Shown: positions 5,258-6,075 of the stretch, piece by piece
Numbering within the stretch: the stretch's first letter is position 1
Layout: the number at the start of each line of letters is the position of its first letter
Source: an uncultured Collinsella sp.
Lineage (GTDB): Bacteria; Actinomycetota; Coriobacteriia; Coriobacteriales; Coriobacteriaceae
Length of the DNA stretch: 6,075 nucleotides
Direction of reading: 5' to 3'
Assembly: GCA_900544645.1 (NCBI GenBank)
Contig: UQWG01000069.1
Coordinates: 1 to 6,075 of the forward strand
Notes under the pieces: generated by a model
Told to the model about the DNA's origin: nothing
The model's database searches: none
Seen by the model: the letters and a program-made list of their open reading frames with translations, nothing else
Made by a program: the position numbers and the translations under genes

Positions 5258-6075
5258 GGGGTTTGGCAGGGTTTTCTGTTGCGACGGCGTGCGGGGCGGA
5301 ACCTCGTGTGCCGCAGGTGCCGCCGGCGGAGCTGGCGCGTCAGGCGCTCGAGACGGTGGCAGAGAAGCTGCCGCGTGAGCTGGTGGAAAACGATCTGCTG
5401 AAAAAGATCGCCCGTTCGTGGGCATCGCTGGCTCCGGCGCATCGCCTTGGCCTCGTGATTGAAGATGCTTCGGGGCGTTTGGCGTTTCTACTGCTATCGA
5501 GCGGTGTCTGCAGCGTTTTACTAACGATGGTGTCGTTATCGCCCCTCGGGTTTGCCTTGGGACTTGTTGCTCCGATTGCCGCTGGCGCCGCTCGGGATGG
5601 CTTTGAGAGCCGGCGCGAGCAACACGATGCAGAAGAGGCCATGCCCGAGGCGTTTACCGCACTTTCCATGTCGCTTGCCTCGGGACATTCGCTGGCCCAG
5701 GGCATGCGCTTTGTGGGCGCTCATGCGCAAGAACCGGTGCATACCGAGTTTTTGCGGGTGGCGGCGGCGATCGATTGCGGTATCTCGGCGACCGACGCGC
5801 TCGATGACTTGCTCGTGCGCATCGACGCCCCCGGTCTTTCGCTTGTGACCTTGGCGCTTAAGGTGTCACAGCGCACCGGCGCTCCGCTTGCCGACTTGCT
5901 GTCCGAGGCGTCGAGCATGGTAGGGGAGCGCATTGAGCTCAAGCGCCGCCTGGATGTCAAGACGTCGCAGGCTCGCATGTCGGCGCATATGGTCGCGGCG
6001 ATGCCGGCGGGCATGTGCGCGGTGTTGGCGCTGCTTTCGGCAGATTTTCGTCGCGGTCTTGCGACGCCTGCCGGT
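5230..6075 (+). CDS. tadB: Tad pilus inner-membrane platform protein TadB (3' end outside window)
   Basis: TadB is a type II secretion F-domain protein that, with TadC, forms the membrane platform worked by the CpaF/TadA ATPase. The frame from ATG 5230 is open to the window edge, giving 282 residues so far; the C-terminus is missing. A hydrophobic N-terminal segment (about 4-22) is followed by a soluble, partly acidic stretch. A long hydrophobic region (84-120) probably holds two helices. The cytoplasmic T2SSF domain includes MPEAFTALSMSLASGHSLAQ (138-157) and LALKVSQRTGAPLADLL (208-224). A further membrane helix begins near 252 (SAHMVAAMPAGMCAVLALL). The order ATPase then F-domain protein is typical of Tad loci. 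Five A-ending leucine codons (CTA/TTA) cluster at residues 87-103. TadC-like F-domain proteins are similar, but position directly after cpaF favours TadB. Confidence 0.9.
   Translation, partial: MEVAVPLVVGGLAGFSVATACGAEPRVPQVPPAELARQALETVAEKLPRELVENDLLKKIARSWASLAPAHRLGLVIEDASGRLAFLLLSSGVCSVLLTMVSLSPLGFALGLVAPIAAGAARDGFESRREQHDAEEAMPEAFTALSMSLASGHSLAQGMRFVGAHAQEPVHTEFLRVAAAIDCGISATDALDDLLVRIDAPGLSLVTLALKVSQRTGAPLADLLSEASSMVGERIELKRRLDVKTSQARMSAHMVAAMPAGMCAVLALLSADFRRGLATPAG

Overview
The window is GC-rich chromosomal DNA, with mostly G/C third codon positions, GTG starts and tightly coupled genes. It most resembles a Coriobacteriia-type actinomycete such as Collinsella. That placement is inferred from composition, gene style and remembered families, not from a search. 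Everything confidently coding is on the + strand.

Positions 1-186 hold no confident gene. They contain a perfect 38-bp palindrome (18-55), a possible 13-codon mini-ORF behind a good Shine-Dalgarno sequence (65-106), a strong intrinsic terminator (105-138) and a weak promoter-like -10. Next comes rsgA (187-1371), the circularly permuted GTPase that acts in late 30S ribosome assembly. It is closed by a second strong terminator (1389-1423), so it is transcriptionally separate from what follows.

Positions 1424-1623 are a non-coding regulatory stretch with repeated CTGAC/GTCAG cores, two dyads and a consensus-like TTGACA. After it comes the start of a Tad/Flp type IVc pilus operon: cpaB (1624-2283), cpaE/tadZ (2283-3932), cpaF/tadA (3929-5257) and tadB (5230 to the window edge). 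The first gene pair shares 1 nt, the second 4 nt and the third 28 nt, which indicates translational coupling. CpaB is a membrane-anchored SAF-domain assembly protein, CpaE/TadZ the MinD-like localisation ATPase, CpaF/TadA the hexameric secretion ATPase and TadB the inner-membrane platform protein. The remaining expected genes (tadC, pilin, prepilin peptidase, TadE/F-like pseudopilins) are not in view.

I see no wholly new system. The strongest anomaly lies inside cpaE. Between about 2665 and 2841 the period-3 GC signal moves into the +1 frame (about 83% G/C at that frame's third positions against about 45% in the annotated frame). This suggests two compensating single-base frameshifts in the linker, or a nested 54-codon ORF. 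CpaE also lacks the signature lysine of the deviant Walker A motif. The palindrome and leader block ahead of rsgA, and the dyad cluster ahead of cpaB, are the other items to follow up.
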